Shown here piece after piece: positions 41,649-50,709 of a DNA stretch of 64,000 bases. Each line of letters starts with the position of its first letter. Position 1 is the first letter of the stretch. The notes under the pieces are model-generated. The model made no database searches. It was not told the DNA's origin and saw only the letters and a program-made list of their open reading frames with translations. The translations under genes were made by a program, and so were the position numbers. The stretch is from Oscillospiraceae bacterium (GTDB taxonomy: Bacteria; Bacillota; Clostridia; Oscillospirales; Oscillospiraceae): assembly GCA_021769865.1 (NCBI GenBank), contig JAETSB010000007.1, forward strand, positions 62,001 to 126,000. Reading direction: 5' to 3'.

Positions 41649-44000
41649 TCAGGGGAGAGGCGGGGTCCACCAGCTCTGCTGGTAGAGGTCCGTAAAGCGG
41701 TAGGTGGCCCGGACCTCACCCTCCAGGGGCACGTCGGAGACGGTCAGGCCCTCCGCGGGGACATTCAAGGGGTCTCCCAGGAGATAGCTGTCCTGGTAAG
41801 TACCGTCGTAGCCGTAGTAATCGCAGAGGAACTCCAGCGTGTCCCCCTCCGCAAGGGCGGAATCGCTCTTGGCGACGGTCCCGGTTTCCCCCCCGGCGTA
41901 CACGGCCCGGACGCCGACGACGGAGCCGTAGGGATTCTCGTCGTCAAAGGCCAGCAGCAGCTCCGCCCGACGGCCGTTGTGGAGCACGGGCACATAGCCG
42001 GTGATGGCATAGTGCTCCCCGTCGTCCACGGTGCTCTCGTGGTAGTAGGCCACGGGCTGGCCGTTCACCGCCAGCCAGGTCTTTTCCACGTTCCCCAGCA
42101 GGTTCCCCTCCTGGTCGAAGTCGAACACGTTGTCCAGTCCCAGGTCGATAAAGCCCTCGCCGTCGTCGTAGAAGAGGTTCAGGTCCAGGGAGTGGACCAG
42201 CTTCCACTGGTCCTGGTCGAGCCGGAGAACGGGGGTCCCGTCCTCTCCAGTGGTCCAGGCCAGGTTCTCCCCGGCGAAGCGGTGGTCCGCCACATACTGG
42301 GCGGTGCTGTCCAGGTCCAGGGACCGGTCCGCGAAGAAGCCGCTGCCCAGGGCCGCCTGGAGCAGGGACGCCACCGCGTCGGCGCCGCCGCCGGAGGAGC
42401 CGCCGCCGGACAGGCCCATCAGGGCCTCCAGGGGGGAGCCGCTGCCGCCGGAACCTACCTGGCCCACCTGCTGGATGGCGGCGAAGTCCCGGATGCACTT
42501 GCTGTAGCTGTCGTCCAGGCCGATGGCCCGGTAAGTAGATACCGCTTGATTCACGCTGGAGGACTTCCGGTAGGGGAAGTAAATGGATACGCCGTAGGCG
42601 TTGGTCATATTGGAGGAGGTGCGGTTGTACTTCACCGCCCCCAGCAGGGCCTCCGCCAGGGCGTCGCCCTCCTTTGTGCCCAGGTTCTTCGCCAGGTGGA
42701 CCAGGTCCACCTGGTCGATCTTGCTGGACTGGGCGAACTCCCGGGCTCCGTTCCGCGCATTGGAGACGGTCTGGTACTCCTTGACCTCGATCAGCCGGGA
42801 GGTGGAGTTGGAGAAGTCCGCCAGGGCCTGGGGCAGGGTAGCCTCCAGCTCGGCAAGGTCGATGACGGACAGGGTGGTCAGCTGGCCCCGGCACTTCTGG
42901 GCGCAGGTCTCCATGAAGCTGTCCACAATCTGCTGTCCCAGCTCAATGGTGGGCATGGAGGGGTTCTTTCCCAGGGCGGTGAGCCAGTCCGTGTAGTACC
43001 AGCCCACGCCGGGTTCCGTCTCCTCGGAGGCGATGAGGTAGTCCGCGTGCTCCGCCAGCATCAGGGCGGTCTCCGCCGTGGCCATGAGGCAGGCGTCGAA
43101 GCCCACGAAGTCGAACTTCACCCCGGCGTCTCCCAGGGCCTGGTCCACACCGAAGAGGCTCATGGACCCGGTGGAGGCGAATTTCTCGTCGTAGCCGTAG
43201 CCGGTGACGCTTCCCCCGCCGTGGTCCCAGAGGATCAGGCCGTACCGGCTGGCGGGGAACCTCTGCCGGCACCAGCGGATATAGCCGTACAGCGTGGAGG
43301 AGTCCGTCATGGACACGGCCCCCAGGTCTTTCTCCAGGCAGGCCAGCTTGCCGTTTTTCACCTGCCAGATTTGATTCGTGGAGCTGCTGACCTGGTTGTT
43401 CCGCCAGCCGGAACAGCCGCCGGTGTAGACCAAAAGGTTCACGTTCTTCCCCAGGTCCGCCGCCAGCATCTCCTGGAGGTCGGCGGTGCCCATGCCGCTG
43501 CGGGACTCCAGGTCCGTGCCGCACATGTAGACCATGAGGGTGACGGTGTCCTTTCCGCCGCCCAGGGGCCGGACGTACTTCTCCCGGGCCCCCGGGGCCA
43601 CGGTCTCATCCAGCCGCCCGGTGTTGGCGGGGACCTCCCAGCCGCCGGAGACGCTGCCGCCCCCCAGGCCGCCGAAGAGGGCGCTGAGGTCCGCGCCGCC
43701 GCTCTGGCCGGAGGAGGGTGAGCTTTGGCTGACCGGGGCCGCCGGGCCGCCGGAGGTCTGGCCTCCGCCCAGCAGGGCCCCCAGGCCCCCGCCGCCGCCC
43801 AGCAGCAGCACCGCCAGCAGGAGGATGATCTTCATCATCCCGCCGCCGGAGCGCCTGCCGCCTCCTCCGCCGCGGGAGCCTCCGCTTTGGCCTCCGTCCT
43901 GCCCGGCGCCCACCGGGCCGGTTCCAAGGCCGGAGCTCCGTTTTTCTACTTTTTTCGCCGGGCCGGCGACGTGCTTTTCCCGGCCTCTGGGTCTGTCCAT
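41649..44000 (-). CDS. Membrane-anchored C11 (clostripain-like) cysteine protease
   Basis: A 783-residue protein. A basic Gly/Arg-rich N-terminus (1-53) precedes a membrane segment MKIILLLAVLLLG (about 55-70) and a Gly/Ser-rich linker. The C11 protease domain (about 150-500) has catalytic His 260 in LILWDHGGG and Cys 304 in GFDACLMA. A long C-terminal region has further Gly/Ser linkers and beta-rich sequence. The start at 44000 has AAGGATGTGG before it; more upstream codons lie beyond the promoter. C11 enzymes cleave after Arg/Lys, often self-activating. The substrate is unknown; it would act outside the cell or at its surface. Confidence 0.87.
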   Translation of the reverse strand: MDRPRGREKHVAGPAKKVEKRSSGLGTGPVGAGQDGGQSGGSRGGGGGRRSGGGMMKIILLLAVLLLGGGGGLGALLGGGQTSGGPAAPVSQSSPSSGQSGGADLSALFGGLGGGSVSGGWEVPANTGRLDETVAPGAREKYVRPLGGGKDTVTLMVYMCGTDLESRSGMGTADLQEMLAADLGKNVNLLVYTGGCSGWRNNQVSSSTNQIWQVKNGKLACLEKDLGAVSMTDSSTLYGYIRWCRQRFPASRYGLILWDHGGGSVTGYGYDEKFASTGSMSLFGVDQALGDAGVKFDFVGFDACLMATAETALMLAEHADYLIASEETEPGVGWYYTDWLTALGKNPSMPTIELGQQIVDSFMETCAQKCRGQLTTLSVIDLAELEATLPQALADFSNSTSRLIEVKEYQTVSNARNGAREFAQSSKIDQVDLVHLAKNLGTKEGDALAEALLGAVKYNRTSSNMTNAYGVSIYFPYRKSSSVNQAVSTYRAIGLDDSYSKCIRDFAAIQQVGQVGSGGSGSPLEALMGLSGGGSSGGGADAVASLLQAALGSGFFADRSLDLDSTAQYVADHRFAGENLAWTTGEDGTPVLRLDQDQWKLVHSLDLNLFYDDGEGFIDLGLDNVFDFDQEGNLLGNVEKTWLAVNGQPVAYYHESTVDDGEHYAITGYVPVLHNGRRAELLLAFDDENPYGSVVGVRAVYAGGETGTVAKSDSALAEGDTLEFLCDYYGYDGTYQDSYLLGDPLNVPAEGLTVSDVPLEGEVRATYRFTDLYQQSWWTPPLP

Positions 44001-44061
44001 AACACCACATCCTTCGTGTGAGCGTTCCGGCCTTCGGGCCGGAAGCGCGGCTGTTTTGTCT

Positions 44062-44090
44062 ATTATACAAAGGGGCGAACAAAAAGACAA
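44062..44090 (-). promoter_or_regulatory. Promoter of the C11 protease gene
   Basis: Minus strand: -35 TTGTCT (44085-44090), 17-nt spacer, -10 TATAAT (44062-44067). Confidence 0.78.
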
Positions 44091-44114
44091 TGCCGAAATT
44101 CTATCGGATTTCCC

Positions 44115-44143
44115 TTGGCTTTTCGAAAAACTTGTGATACAAT
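44115..44143 (+). promoter_or_regulatory. Promoter of the first AraC-family gene
   Basis: -35 TTGGCT (44115-44120), 17-nt spacer, -10 TACAAT (44138-44143). A perfect palindrome ACAATTCCAATTGT (44153-44166) lies just after the expected transcription start and may be an operator. Confidence 0.65.
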
Positions 44144-44186
44144 GACTTCCAAACAATTCCAATTGTAAGAGAGGATGTGAGCTCCG

Positions 44187-45056
44187 GTGGAGGATCACTC
44201 ATTTTCCGTTTTTCCCAATGAAAACTTTTTGGACCTGCGGCTCTATCAATACGGATGGGAGCAGTGCGCGCCCCTGCACTCCTTCGGCCCCTTTATCCGC
44301 AATCACTATCTTTTTCACTATGTGATCTCCGGCCGGGGACACTTTGACGCCACCGACGCCGACGGCGTGCGCCGGGACTATGACCTGAGCGCGGACCAGG
44401 GCTTTCTGATCTGCCCCGGCCAGATCAGCACCTATATCGCCGACAAGGACCAGCCCTGGAAATACGTCTGGGTGGAGTTCGACGGCCTCCGGGCGGCGGA
44501 GTACGTGGAGAGTGCCGGGCTGAGCCTGTCCCAGGCGGTCTACCGGCCCCAGAGCAAGGCGGAGGGACAGCGGACGCGGGACATCATGCTCTATATGGCG
44601 GAGCACTCCGACGCCTCCCCCCTTCACCTGATGGGGCACCTGTACCTGTTCCTGGACGCGCTGGTCCAGACCTCCTCCACCCGCCGGGCCCTCCACGGCG
44701 TCCAGCTCAAGGACTTCTATATCCAGGAGGCCATCAACTATATGGAGCACAACTACCAGCGGGAGCTCAGCGTAGAGGAGCTGGCGGACGTGTGCAAGCT
44801 GAACCGGAGCTATTTCAGCAAGCTCTTCAAGGACAGCATGGGCTGCCCGCCTCAGGAATTCCTGATCCGCCTGCGCCTGTCCAGGGCCGCCGATTTCATG
44901 AAGGGAACCCGGAAGTCCATCGGCGATATCGCCGCCCGCTGCGGCTATCCAAACCAGCTCCACTTCTCCCGGGCCTTCAAGAAGCGCTACGGCGTTTCCC
45001 CCAGGGAGTGGCGGCAGCAAAACCAGATTCGCCAGACCCAGCAGATGAAAAAGTGA
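44187..45056 (+). CDS. AraC-family transcriptional regulator (alpha-galactoside locus)
   Basis: A 289-residue regulator. An N-terminal cupin-type sugar-sensing domain (about 1-165: HYVISGRGHFDATDADGV, FLICPGQISTYIADKDQPW) is followed by two helix-turn-helix motifs at the C-terminus (about 190-285: LSVEELADVCKLNRSYFSKL and IGDIAARCGYPNQLHFSRAF). The start is GTG at 44187 with GAGAGG 12 nt before it. It converges on the alpha-galactosidase gene and resembles MsmR/RafR-type activators, so it is a candidate regulator of that locus. Confidence 0.85.
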   Translation: MEDHSFSVFPNENFLDLRLYQYGWEQCAPLHSFGPFIRNHYLFHYVISGRGHFDATDADGVRRDYDLSADQGFLICPGQISTYIADKDQPWKYVWVEFDGLRAAEYVESAGLSLSQAVYRPQSKAEGQRTRDIMLYMAEHSDASPLHLMGHLYLFLDALVQTSSTRRALHGVQLKDFYIQEAINYMEHNYQRELSVEELADVCKLNRSYFSKLFKDSMGCPPQEFLIRLRLSRAADFMKGTRKSIGDIAARCGYPNQLHFSRAFKKRYGVSPREWRQQNQIRQTQQMKK

Positions 45057-45077
45057 CCGCCCGGGCGGTCACTTTTT
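45050..45077. terminator. Palindromic bidirectional terminator
   Basis: GTGACCGCC-CG-GGCGGTCAC (45052-45071) followed by six T. On the minus strand it is followed by TTTTTC. It overlaps the stop codon of the AraC gene and also serves the converging alpha-galactosidase gene. Confidence 0.9.
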
Positions 45078-45083
45078 TCGCGC

Positions 45084-47258
45084 TCACAGCGCGGTCAGGA
45101 TAAACTGCCAGGACTGGTAGTCTCCCCAGGGCAGGGGCAGGGGCCAGCCCGCCTCCATCAGCGCGGCACCGGGATAGCGGCCCTCGCCGTTGACCTGATA
45201 GCGGAGCTCTGGGTCCAGGCCCTTCAGCCGCAGATTCCGGCAGGGCGGCCCGCCCTGGATCTGCCCGGACACCACGGAGACCAGGGCCTCCCGTTTATCG
45301 GGGGAGACGTGTTCCCAGGCGGTATAGGGCCCGTTTTGGAAGGGGTCGGTAAGGCGGTAGTAGTCCCCCTGGCGGATCAGGGCCTGGTGCTCCTTAAAAA
45401 AGGCCGTCTGGCGGAGGATGACCTCCCGCTCCTCCGGAGTGACCAGGGCCGGGTCCATCTCATAGCCGAAGGTACCGTGCATGGCCACCACGCCCCGGGT
45501 CTCCATGGAGACGGACCGGCCCGTCTGGGCGTTGGGCACGGCGGAGACGTGAGCCCCCATGGTACAGACCGGATAGCAGAAGGAGGTGCCGTACTGGATG
45601 CGAAGCCGGTCGATGGCGTCGGTGTTGTCGCTGCACCAGATCTGAGGCGTGTAGTACAGCATGCCCGCGTCAAAGCGGCCGCCGCCGCCGCTGCAGCCCT
45701 CGATGAGCATGTGGGGGAAGTCCCGGCGCATCCGCTCCAGCATGTCGTACACGCCCAGGATAAAGCGGTGATAGACCTCCCCCTGCTGCTCCGGCGGAAG
45801 GGCGGCGGACCAGACCGCGGCCAGACTCCGGTTCACGTCCCACTTGACATAGGAGACCTCCGCGCTGGAGAGGACGGCCTTCAACGCGCCGTACACGTGG
45901 TCCCGGATCTCCCGGCGGGAGAAGTCCAGTACCAGCTGCTGGCGGCCCCGGACCTTCCCCCGGCCGGGGACCCCGAGGGCCCAGTCCGGGTGGGCCCGGT
46001 AGAGGGCGCTGTCCTCGTTGACCATCTCCGGCTCAATCCAGATGCCGAACTTCATGCCCAGGGCCCGGATACGGGGGACCAGGGCCTCCAGGCCGCCGGG
46101 GAGCTTTTCCTCATTCACGGTCCAGTCCCCCAGCCCGGCCGTATCGCTGTTCCGCGCGCCGAACCAGCCGTCGTCCATGACGAAGAGCTCCATCCCCAGG
46201 GGGGCGGCGCTTTCGGCGATGTTCACCAGGCGCTCCGCGTCGAAGGAGAACTCCGTGGCCTCCCAGTTGTTGATGAGGACGGGCCGGGGCTGCCCTGCCC
46301 AGGGGTCCCGGATCAGCCGCTCCCGGATGGCCCGGTGGAGCCGGTGGCTCAGGACGGAAAAGCCCTGCCTGGAGCAGCAGAGGGCCGCCTCGGGCGTGGT
46401 GAAGCGCTCGCCGGGGTCCAGGGTCCAGCAGAAGTGCCAGGGGTGGACGCCCAGGGTGAGGCGGATATTCTCGAACTGGGACCGCTCCGCCGCCGCCTGG
46501 AAGTTTCCGCTGTAGAGGAGGCAGGCGGCATAGCAGAGGCCGTGGTCCTCTCCGGCGTCGTGCTCGCAGAGAATGACGAAGGGGTTGTGCTGGTGGCTGG
46601 AGCTGCCCCGGACGCTGCCCGCGCTCCGCACGCCGGGAAGCAGGGGGGCTCGGTTGGGCTGGCGCTCCAGGACGTGCTTGCCGTCGAAGGTGATGAGGTC
46701 CAGGTCCTCCCGCTGGAAGTCCAGGCAGAGGGAGGCGGCCTGACGGACTTTGACGGTCTGCCCGCCCCGGTTGATGAGCCGGACGGCCCGGGTGATGATG
46801 TCATAGTCCTCCAGCACGCCGTAGAGGAGCTCCGCCTCCACTCCGGCGGCGGCGTCCTCCAGGACCACCACCAGAGTCTCGCCCTCCTCTCCCCAAAAGG
46901 CGGGGAGGCCCTCCAGGGCGTACTTTCCCGGCTCCACCCGGAAGGACTTGTACCGGAGGTCGGCGCTGAGGCTGCCGTTAGGCAGCTCCAGCTCCAGGGC
47001 GGGCAGGCGGAAGTCCCCCATGCCGCAGGCGGAGTACTCCTGGGGGAGCACGTCCAGGGAGAAGGTCCGGTCCTCTCCCGCCTCCTCCGGGTTGGGGGAA
47101 AAGCCCCGGTCCAGGTACCGGATGCGGTAGGACAGGTCGCAGTCCTCCACCCGGGGGCCGTAATAGGTGTGCAGCAGGACGCCGAAAGCCCCGGCTTTCA
47201 TCTGATAAGTGGTATGTTTCGTGTGCAGGGTGAACAGGCCCTTGTCGCAAAGTATCAT
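45084..47258 (-). CDS. Alpha-galactosidase, glycoside hydrolase family 36
   Basis: A 724-residue cytosolic enzyme that removes terminal alpha-1,6-galactose from melibiose, raffinose and stachyose. N-terminal beta-sandwich (about 1-300), TIM barrel (about 320-650), C-terminal beta-domain. Catalytic nucleophile Asp 474 in YVKWDVNRS and acid/base Asp 544 in WCSDNTDAID. Also ELFVMDDGWFGARN and GIWIEPEMVN. No signal peptide. The start at 47258 follows GAGGAAATTC. It lies downstream of the ABC permease genes but has its own promoter. Confidence 0.94.
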   Translation of the reverse strand: MILCDKGLFTLHTKHTTYQMKAGAFGVLLHTYYGPRVEDCDLSYRIRYLDRGFSPNPEEAGEDRTFSLDVLPQEYSACGMGDFRLPALELELPNGSLSADLRYKSFRVEPGKYALEGLPAFWGEEGETLVVVLEDAAAGVEAELLYGVLEDYDIITRAVRLINRGGQTVKVRQAASLCLDFQREDLDLITFDGKHVLERQPNRAPLLPGVRSAGSVRGSSSHQHNPFVILCEHDAGEDHGLCYAACLLYSGNFQAAAERSQFENIRLTLGVHPWHFCWTLDPGERFTTPEAALCCSRQGFSVLSHRLHRAIRERLIRDPWAGQPRPVLINNWEATEFSFDAERLVNIAESAAPLGMELFVMDDGWFGARNSDTAGLGDWTVNEEKLPGGLEALVPRIRALGMKFGIWIEPEMVNEDSALYRAHPDWALGVPGRGKVRGRQQLVLDFSRREIRDHVYGALKAVLSSAEVSYVKWDVNRSLAAVWSAALPPEQQGEVYHRFILGVYDMLERMRRDFPHMLIEGCSGGGGRFDAGMLYYTPQIWCSDNTDAIDRLRIQYGTSFCYPVCTMGAHVSAVPNAQTGRSVSMETRGVVAMHGTFGYEMDPALVTPEEREVILRQTAFFKEHQALIRQGDYYRLTDPFQNGPYTAWEHVSPDKREALVSVVSGQIQGGPPCRNLRLKGLDPELRYQVNGEGRYPGAALMEAGWPLPLPWGDYQSWQFILTAL

Positions 47259-47307
47259 AAGAATTTCCTCACTGTGTTGATGAGTTTTGAGGTGTGGAAC
47301 TGCGGCA

Positions 47308-47336
47308 ATTGTAAGCGTGTTTCGCCCGGGAAGCAA
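47308..47336 (-). promoter_or_regulatory. Promoter of the alpha-galactosidase gene
   Basis: Minus strand: -35 TTGCTT (47331-47336), 17-nt spacer, -10 TACAAT (47308-47313). Confidence 0.65.
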
Positions 47337-47392
47337 GGGCGGAAAGTTGACAAACTTTTCACCGTAAAGCCGCTGAAACTTAGTGATAAGGT

Positions 47393-47429
47393 ACAGCCCC
47401 GGCGGGGCGGTATGCCGGGCCGGGGCTGT
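47393..47429 (-). terminator. Hairpin after the ABC permease genes
   Basis: Minus strand ACAGCCCCGGC...GCCGGGGCTGT, 11-bp stem with an inner CCGG-rich loop, then ACCTTATCAC. There is no U-tract, so it may only weaken read-through or protect the permease mRNA end. Confidence 0.5.
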
Positions 47430-47487
47430 GTGGAAGAAAGGTGGATGAATGAAGGGGCCGTCATCGGCATGACGCCTCTTTGCAAGC

Positions 47488-48330
47488 TTATTTTCCTCCC
47501 GTGGAGGCAATGCCCTCGATGAACTGGCGCTGGAAGATCAGGTACAGGATCACCATGGGCAGCATGGCCAGCAGAGAACCGGCCATCAGCACCGGGAAGT
47601 TGGTGGTAAACTGGCCCCGCAGGGTGGCCAGGCCGGAGCTGAGGGTCATCATCTTCAGATCGGAGTTCACCACCAGGGGCCACATCAGGTCGCTGTAGGC
47701 GAACACGGCGGTGAAGATGGTCAGGGCGGCCACGGAGGTCCCCGTCAGGGGGAACATGACCTTGGTGAAGGTCTGCCACTGGTTGCAGCCGTCCAGGTAG
47801 GCGGCCTCGCCGATCTCATTGGGGATGCCCATGTAGGTCTGGCGCAGGAAGAACACGCCGAAGGCGCTGACCAGGCCCGGGAAAACCAGGGCGAAGATCG
47901 TGTTCGCCAGGCCCATGTGGGCCACCATCTGGTACTGGGGGATGATGAAGATCTGGCTGGGCAGGGACATCTGAACCAGCACGATGCCGAAGAGGAGGTT
48001 CTTGCCCCTGAAGTTCAGCTTGGCGAAGGCGTAGCCCGCCATGGAGCTGAACACCACGGCGCACAGCACCCGGAAGAGGATCATCAGCGCCGTGTTCCAG
48101 TACAGCCTCAGGAACGGCAGGCTGGCCATGGCGTCCTTGAAGTTGTCCAGGATCAGCTCCTTGGGGAAGATGGTGGGCGGGATGGCCAGGCTCTCGGGAA
48201 TGGTCTTGGAGCTGGTGAGGATCATCCACACAAAGGGGAAGATCATGATGACGGAGCCCAGGATCAGGGCGGCGTAGGTCAGGAAGGTGGTGATCCGTTT
48301 GCTCCGGGTGAGAGAAGCGCTGCTTTTCAT
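47488..48330 (-). CDS. Carbohydrate ABC transporter permease (MalG type)
   Basis: A 280-residue membrane protein with six helices. The cytosolic EAA loop that docks on the ATPase is EAAYLDGCNQWQTFTKVMFP (about 190-209). Starts KSSASLTRSKRITTFLTYAA. It follows the MalF-type permease by 12 nt with GGAGGGGACGA before the ATG. Together they form the pore of the alpha-galactoside importer. Confidence 0.93.
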   Translation of the reverse strand: MKSSASLTRSKRITTFLTYAALILGSVIMIFPFVWMILTSSKTIPESLAIPPTIFPKELILDNFKDAMASLPFLRLYWNTALMILFRVLCAVVFSSMAGYAFAKLNFRGKNLLFGIVLVQMSLPSQIFIIPQYQMVAHMGLANTIFALVFPGLVSAFGVFFLRQTYMGIPNEIGEAAYLDGCNQWQTFTKVMFPLTGTSVAALTIFTAVFAYSDLMWPLVVNSDLKMMTLSSGLATLRGQFTTNFPVLMAGSLLAMLPMVILYLIFQRQFIEGIASTGGK

Positions 48331-48342
48331 TTCGTCCCCTCC

Positions 48343-49236
48343 TTACACGTCGTAGTTGACCCACTTCTTCTGGCCGATGAACTGGATGACCGTCACGGCG
48401 CCGATGAGAAGCACGGTCCAGATCACGATGGCGCTGCCGCTGCCGCGGCTGCCGGCCACGAAGGACTCGCGGTAGAACAGGTACATGAGACTCTGCACGC
48501 TGGTGACGGCGGGGTTCGTGTCCTCCACCATCATGTAAATGAGGTCGTACACCTTCACGGAGGCCATCAGCCGCATGATCATGACCACGAACAGCGTGGG
48601 GGAGACCATGGGCAGGGTGATGTGGAAGAACTGGGTGACCTTGCTGGCCCCGTCGATGCTAGCCGCCTCGTAGTAGGACTTGGAGATGTTCTGGAGGCCC
48701 GCCAGCAGCAGCACCGCGTCATAGCCGATGTTGCTCCAGATGGCCACTACGGCGCAGGCGATCATGACCACGTTGGGGTCGGTGATCCAGCCGATGCGGG
48801 TTCCCAGGACCTGGTTCAAAATGCCGTAGTCACCGTTGAAGATCCAGCGCCACACCATGGTGACAGCGGCGGGGGCGCAGACCATGGGCAGGAAGAAGAT
48901 GGTCCGGAAGGCGCCCTTGCCCTTGATCTTGGCGTTCAGCAGCATGGCCACCAGCAGGGACAGGAACAGACCCAGAGGTACAGTGAGGATGCAGAAGTAA
49001 ATGGTGTTCCAGGTGGCCCGCCAGAATTCCGGGCGCTGGAAGATGTCGATGTAGTTCTGGAGGCCGACGAACTTGTAGTGTCCGAAGCCCAGGTGTTCGC
49101 AGAAGCTGGTGTACAGCGTCTGGACGAAGGGCCACAGGTTCAGCGCCACCAGGCCGATGATGGTGGGGGCCACCATGATATAGGCCCAGTTCTGTTCCCG
49201 CTTCGCGGCGGCGGATAGTTTCAAACCCTTATTCAC
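48343..49236 (-). CDS. Carbohydrate ABC transporter permease (MalF type)
   Basis: A 297-residue membrane protein with six helices. The EAA loop is EAASIDGASKVTQFFHITLP. It contains NWAYIMVAPTIIGLVALNLW near the N-terminus. The start is GTG at 49236, chosen because AGGGGAGGGG precedes it by 5 nt; the ATG seven codons upstream would lie on the ribosome site itself. 14 nt after the binding-protein gene. Confidence 0.92.
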   Translation of the reverse strand: MNKGLKLSAAAKREQNWAYIMVAPTIIGLVALNLWPFVQTLYTSFCEHLGFGHYKFVGLQNYIDIFQRPEFWRATWNTIYFCILTVPLGLFLSLLVAMLLNAKIKGKGAFRTIFFLPMVCAPAAVTMVWRWIFNGDYGILNQVLGTRIGWITDPNVVMIACAVVAIWSNIGYDAVLLLAGLQNISKSYYEAASIDGASKVTQFFHITLPMVSPTLFVVMIMRLMASVKVYDLIYMMVEDTNPAVTSVQSLMYLFYRESFVAGSRGSGSAIVIWTVLLIGAVTVIQFIGQKKWVNYDV

Positions 49237-49250
49237 GAAAACCCCTCCCC

Positions 49251-50549
49251 TCACTCGTCCGCCAGCTTTTTGGCGGTCTCGGTGTTGATGATGTTCTGGA
49301 TGTTGTCCATGCCGGCGTCAAAGCTCTGCTGGCCGTTGTAGACTTTGTTCAGCTCATCCAGCACGGGGGCCTTCCACTTAGGACGGGCGGAGTTGTTGAC
49401 GCTCTGGACGCCATATTCAAACTGGTCGTTGAGAATCTCCAGGTCCAGATCATAACCGGCGTTGGCAAAGGCATCGAAATAGGGCTGTTCGGTGCCGTCG
49501 TAGGCGGAGACCGCCGCGCCGAATCCGCTGGCAATCAGCTGGGCCTCCTCGGTGCCGAAGAACTTGATGACATCCAGGGCGATGTCCCGGGTCTTGCCGT
49601 GGGCGGCGGTGGAGTAGCAAAGACCGTTGGAGATAGTGGCCCGGCCGTCGCCCTGAACGGGGTCCGGACACTTGGGCAGGGGAGCGATGTCCCACTTGCC
49701 CCGCATCTCGGGGAAGTTCTCCTGCATGGCCCACAGGTTCCAGTTGCCCTCTAGGTACATGCATCCGGCCTCGGAGAAAAAGGCCGTCTGAGGCGTAGTT
49801 TCGGCAAAATAGGTCTGATCGGGGCACCAGGGCTGGTCCTGTATGCCGATGTAGAATTCCATGGCCTTCCGGGTACCCTCCTGGTCGAAGCCGCCTTGGG
49901 TCTTGTCCTCGGTGAGGATGCAGCCGCCGGCCTGGTAGACAAAGTTCCAGTAGCCGCACTGGTCGTCGTTGTAGGCCATGAAGCCGTACTTGCCCAGGGT
50001 GTCATAGACCCTTTGGGAGGCGTCCACCATGTCGTCCCAGGTCCAGTTCTCGTCGGGGTAGGCCACGCCCGCGGCGTCGAACATCTCCTTGTTGTAGCAC
50101 AGGACGATGTTGTCCTTGTCCTTGGGCACGCCGTACATCCGGCCGTCGGAACCCTGGGCGTTGCCCCGGGAGATGTCGGAGAAGTGCTTTTCGTAGTACT
50201 GGGGGTCCACGTCATCATAGAGATTCGTGACGTCCGCCAGCATGCCGAACTCCGTGTAATAGAGGATCTGGTTGGTGTGCATCCAGAAGATATCCGGCAT
50301 GGTGTTGGATTCTGCGGCGGCCTCCAGCTTGGTCCAGTACTCGTTCCAGCTGGTGACCTGGACCTCGATGACCACGTCGGGGTTCTTCGCCGTGTAGGCG
50401 TCGCAGATGGCCACCATGCTGTCCCGCTGGTAGACGTCCCAGATCTGGAAGGTCAGGTGGGTCTTGCCGTCGGCGGCGCCGCAGCCGCACAGGCTCAGCA
50501 GCAGCGTGATGGCCAGAGCGACGGCGGCGGCGCGGGGAAATCGTTTCAT
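49251..50549 (-). CDS. Sugar-binding lipoprotein of the ABC importer
   Basis: A 432-residue family 1 solute-binding protein. The lipoprotein signal (KRFPRAAAVALAITLLLSLC) is followed by GCGAADGK, with the lipid-modified Cys about residue 21. TFQIWDVYQRDSMVAICDAY and PDIFWMHTNQILYY match the sugar-binding group. The ATG at 50549 follows AGAGGAGTGG. Ligand (raffinose-family oligosaccharides or melibiose) is inferred from the GH36 gene in the cluster. Confidence 0.92.
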   Translation of the reverse strand: MKRFPRAAAVALAITLLLSLCGCGAADGKTHLTFQIWDVYQRDSMVAICDAYTAKNPDVVIEVQVTSWNEYWTKLEAAAESNTMPDIFWMHTNQILYYTEFGMLADVTNLYDDVDPQYYEKHFSDISRGNAQGSDGRMYGVPKDKDNIVLCYNKEMFDAAGVAYPDENWTWDDMVDASQRVYDTLGKYGFMAYNDDQCGYWNFVYQAGGCILTEDKTQGGFDQEGTRKAMEFYIGIQDQPWCPDQTYFAETTPQTAFFSEAGCMYLEGNWNLWAMQENFPEMRGKWDIAPLPKCPDPVQGDGRATISNGLCYSTAAHGKTRDIALDVIKFFGTEEAQLIASGFGAAVSAYDGTEQPYFDAFANAGYDLDLEILNDQFEYGVQSVNNSARPKWKAPVLDELNKVYNGQQSFDAGMDNIQNIINTETAKKLADE

Positions 50550-50599
50550 AACTCCACTCCTCTGCTTCATATTCGCTTTGGGCCGTTTCAACTAATAAA

Positions 50600-50629
50600 A
50601 TCATAATACTGCCCGCGGGTCTCTGTAAA
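50600..50629 (-). promoter_or_regulatory. Promoter of the sugar ABC operon
   Basis: Minus strand: -35 TTTACA (50624-50629), 18-nt spacer, -10 TATGAT (50600-50605). It lies 15 bp downstream of a large inverted repeat, the place where an AraC-type activator would bind. Confidence 0.6.
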
Positions 50630-50644
50630 TGGACTGAATTTTAA

Positions 50645-50709
50645 AAAATATACCCAAATGTTATAAATCACACTTTCAGCGCAAGTCGTCCAACATTTGG
50701 GTATATTTT
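50645..50709. promoter_or_regulatory. 18-bp inverted repeat, likely operator
   Basis: AAAATATACCCAAATGTT (50645-50662) and its exact complement AACATTTGGGTATATTTT (50692-50709) flank a 29-bp spacer; centres are 47 bp apart. The near arm is directly upstream of the -35 of the ABC operon. Most likely two sites for the adjacent AraC-family regulator; a terminator for that gene is less likely. Confidence 0.65.

Noticed and set aside
39545-41695. 716-codon plus-strand frame over ktrBA
   Set aside because: Shadow of ktrA/ktrB; His/Gln/Gly-rich with no recognisable domain.
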